Shown piece after piece: positions 62,367 to 64,000 of a stretch of 64,000 bases of DNA. The position numbers were made by a program, and so were the translations under genes. The notes under the pieces were generated by a model that saw only the letters and a program-made list of their open reading frames with translations, had not been told where the DNA came from and made no database searches. This DNA comes from RGIG9115 sp045644665 (lineage in GTDB: Bacteria; Bacillota; Clostridia; UBA1381): positions 29,401-93,400 of the forward strand of contig JAZRHH010000011.1 of NCBI GenBank assembly GCA_045644665.1, given 5' to 3'. How positions within the stretch are numbered: the stretch's first letter is position 1; the number at the start of each line of letters is the position of its first letter.

Positions 62367-63439
62367 AAATTAAGTTCGTCAACTGAAGTTACAATATCTA
62401 TTTTCCAGCCTGTAAGCTTTGCAGCAAGACGAACATTTTGTCCGGATTTTCCGATTGCGAGAGAAAGCTGAGTTGAAGGAACAACAACCTGCGCTGACTT
62501 TTCTTCTTCGTTAATAACTGTTGTTATTACCTTTGCAGGACTAAGTGCTTCTGTAATGTATGCTACCGGATCCTCACTGTATTTTACAATATCAATTTTC
62601 TCATCACCCAGTTCATCACCAATGTTCTGAACTCTCATACCCTTAGGTCCGATACATGCACCCTGAGGGTCAACATTGGGGTCTGAAGAATAAACAGCGA
62701 TTTTTGTTCTGGAACCTGCTTCACGGGCAACATTCATAATTTCAACAATGCCCTGTTCAATTTCAGGAACTTCTCTTTGGAATAAGCACTTTACAAGTCC
62801 CGGATGAACTCTTGAAAGTACAATTTGTGTTCCCTTATTACCGTTTTTAACTTCTCTTACAAAACATTTGATTACCTGATGTATTTTGTAATTGTCACGC
62901 TCTGCAGGAGGCTGCTCACTGATTGGAAGAATAGCCTCTGTCTTACCAATATCTACAAAGACGTTTCCTCTGTCGATTTTTTGAATGCTTCCGGAAATAA
63001 TATCGTTTATCTTTTCGTTGTACTCACGATATATTATTTCTCTTTCTGCCTCTCTGATTCTTTGTGTTACAACCTGCTTTGCTGTAATTGCTGTAATTCT
63101 TCCAAAATCATCAGGAGTAACCTCAACATCAACAAAGTCACCCAGTTGAAGATTTGGATTAATCTTTTTTGCATCAATAATTGATATTTCTATTTGAGGG
63201 TCAAAAACTGCGTCATCTTCAACAACCTCTTTTTGTGTAAATACCTTGATTGTACCAACTGCTCTGTCTATTACAACTTGAACATTTTGTGACTGTACGT
63301 AGTTTTTCTTGTAGCCTGCAAGCATTGCAGCCTCAAGAGCATCAAAAATTACATCTTCTTCAATTCCCTTTTCTTTGCAAAGAAGGGCAAGTGCCTGAAG
63401 TAGTGTTTCACGATCTTGTTTTTTAGTATTTTTCTTCAT
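62363..63439 (-). CDS. nusA: Transcription termination/antitermination protein NusA
   Basis: The 358-residue protein has the N-terminal RNA-polymerase-binding domain, an S1 domain (DIISGSIQKIDRGNVFVDIGKTEA split over the region), and two KH domains (VNVDPQGACIGPKGMRVQNI as DPQGACIGPKG; QLSLAIGKSGQNVRLAAKLTG). It lacks the extra C-terminal repeats of proteobacterial NusA, as is normal in Firmicutes. It controls pausing and termination. It follows rimP in the standard operon. Confidence 0.97.
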   Translation of the reverse strand: MKKNTKKQDRETLLQALALLCKEKGIEEDVIFDALEAAMLAGYKKNYVQSQNVQVVIDRAVGTIKVFTQKEVVEDDAVFDPQIEISIIDAKKINPNLQLGDFVDVEVTPDDFGRITAITAKQVVTQRIREAEREIIYREYNEKINDIISGSIQKIDRGNVFVDIGKTEAILPISEQPPAERDNYKIHQVIKCFVREVKNGNKGTQIVLSRVHPGLVKCLFQREVPEIEQGIVEIMNVAREAGSRTKIAVYSSDPNVDPQGACIGPKGMRVQNIGDELGDEKIDIVKYSEDPVAYITEALSPAKVITTVINEEEKSAQVVVPSTQLSLAIGKSGQNVRLAAKLTGWKIDIVTSVDELNL

Positions 63440-63460
63440 TTTTCCAAAACATCCCCTTTT

Positions 63461-63916
63461 TTATATTTTAAATGCCAGTCTTACAAAAGCAGCTTCTTTT
63501 TTCTTAAAAGAAACTTCTTCATTGTTTATTTCTACAGTTACGGTATCATTTTCAAGGCCTTTTAATATGCCATCAAATTCCTTTTTGCCGTTAAGTGCTG
63601 CATAAAGCTTAACCGAAACCTCACGTCCTGAAAAGTAATCAAATTCCCTCTGGGTTTTCAAAACCCTGTCAACTCCTGGCGAAGAAACCTCTAAAATGTA
63701 CTCCTCTTTTATAGGGTCTAAAGAATCAAATATTTCGCCGAATGCGTTGCTGAATTTTTCACACTCGTCAATACCCACTCCGCCCTCTTTATCAATGTAA
63801 AGGCGAAGAAATCTTTCTTTTCCCTCCGTAACAAATTCTGCATCAACCAAGAAACAACCTTGCTCCGCTGCAATTTTATCTCCCGTTTCAAATGCAAGTT
63901 TTACCGCTTCTGTCAA
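63461..63916 (-). CDS. rimP: Ribosome maturation factor RimP
   Basis: The start is taken as TTG at 63914-63916 (MTEAVKLAFE), giving 151 residues, the family's usual length; AAAGGA lies 12 bases upstream. The ATG at 63983-63985 would run coding sequence through a terminator-like hairpin at 63951-63982, so it is rejected. The protein has FLRLYIDKEGGVGIDECEKFS and YILEVSSPGVDRVLK, diagnostic of RimP. It assists 30S assembly and opens the translation-gene cluster. Confidence 0.9.
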   Translation of the reverse strand: MTEAVKLAFETGDKIAAEQGCFLVDAEFVTEGKERFLRLYIDKEGGVGIDECEKFSNAFGEIFDSLDPIKEEYILEVSSPGVDRVLKTQREFDYFSGREVSVKLYAALNGKKEFDGILKGLENDTVTVEINNEEVSFKKKEAAFVRLAFKI

Positions 63917-63950
63917 GACGGCATCACATCCTTTCGTATGCTCTAACTGC

Positions 63951-63982
63951 ACAAAAGAGCGGGCATATGCCCACTCTTTTGT
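63951..63982 (-). terminator. Terminator or hairpin upstream of rimP
   Basis: A 14-base arm (63951-63964) pairs with 63969-63982 around an ATAT loop, with one C/A mismatch that is a G/T wobble on the minus strand, and TTTTGT follows. It probably ends the gene lying beyond the right edge. The last 18 bases of the window hold nothing recognisable. Confidence 0.75.
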
Positions 63983-64000
63983 CAAGACTTATTTAACTGT

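Noticed and set aside
1..64000. CRISPR arrays, insertion sequences, integrases, tRNA or rRNA genes
   Set aside because: No regularly spaced repeats, transposase motifs or recognisable tRNA/rRNA segments were seen. Short degenerate elements could still have been missed by eye.

Overview
The window reads as chromosomal DNA from a low-GC, Gram-positive, spore-forming anaerobe of class Clostridia, possibly a gut polysaccharide degrader. The support is strong Shine-Dalgarno sites with some GTG/TTG starts, a YesM/YesN-type two-component pair, S-layer (SLH) wall anchoring, the oxygen-independent ribonucleotide reductase NrdD/NrdG, a pyrophosphate-type phosphofructokinase, and sporulation-like genes and promoters. 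No rRNA, tRNA, insertion sequence, prophage or CRISPR array was found. No gene-free stretch exceeds about 240 bases.

Positions 1-21160 are an accessory carbohydrate-use region. A leftward operon from about 11541 to beyond the left edge encodes an M20 amidohydrolase, two LplB/YtcP-type ABC permeases, a solute-binding lipoprotein, two secreted SGNH/GDSL esterases and two further secreted modular proteins. Diverging from it, a rightward operon encodes a YesN-type response regulator, a YesM-type sensor kinase and a cytosolic GH123-like (DUF4091) protein. A NagZ-type GH3 enzyme follows from its own promoter. Facing these are a TIM-barrel sugar isomerase-like gene and an SLH protein with an NlpC/P60-like domain. 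A nearly identical operator plus promoter lies upstream of the response regulator (11638-11719) and the SLH gene (21212-21293), so the two are probably co-regulated. The esterases point to an acetylated polysaccharide; the GH3, GH123-like and M20 genes point to N-acetylated sugars. The substrate is unresolved.

Positions 21392-49285 are mostly core housekeeping, chiefly leftward: mnmE, nrdR, a dipeptidase, rnmV, tgt, a Na/Pi symporter-like gene, nrdG/nrdD, an exonuclease, mnmG, folD, a YgiQ-family radical SAM gene, an acyl-activating enzyme, pfp, rsmE, a degenerate flavodiiron-like gene, prmA, rpoD and dnaG. A rightward island at 34935-37288 holds an RluA-type pseudouridine synthase, an HTH regulator fused to a superoxide-reductase-like domain, and an AraC-type regulator.

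Positions 49431-64000 contain a SpoIIQ-like M23 gene, an SCP2 gene, a 33-residue Cys-rich rightward gene with a sigma-K-like promoter, then mfd, pth, a GlmU homologue with an eroded uridyltransferase half, and the conserved cluster rimP-nusA-rnpM-L7Ae-infB-rbfA-nrnA-truB-ribF.

Most notable are the duplicated operator/promoter, the eroded GlmU, the HTH/SOR-like fusion, the flavodiiron-like protein without its metal ligands, and the sporulation-type promoters near 50.2 and 50.8 kb. All domain calls come from reading motifs; no database search was run.
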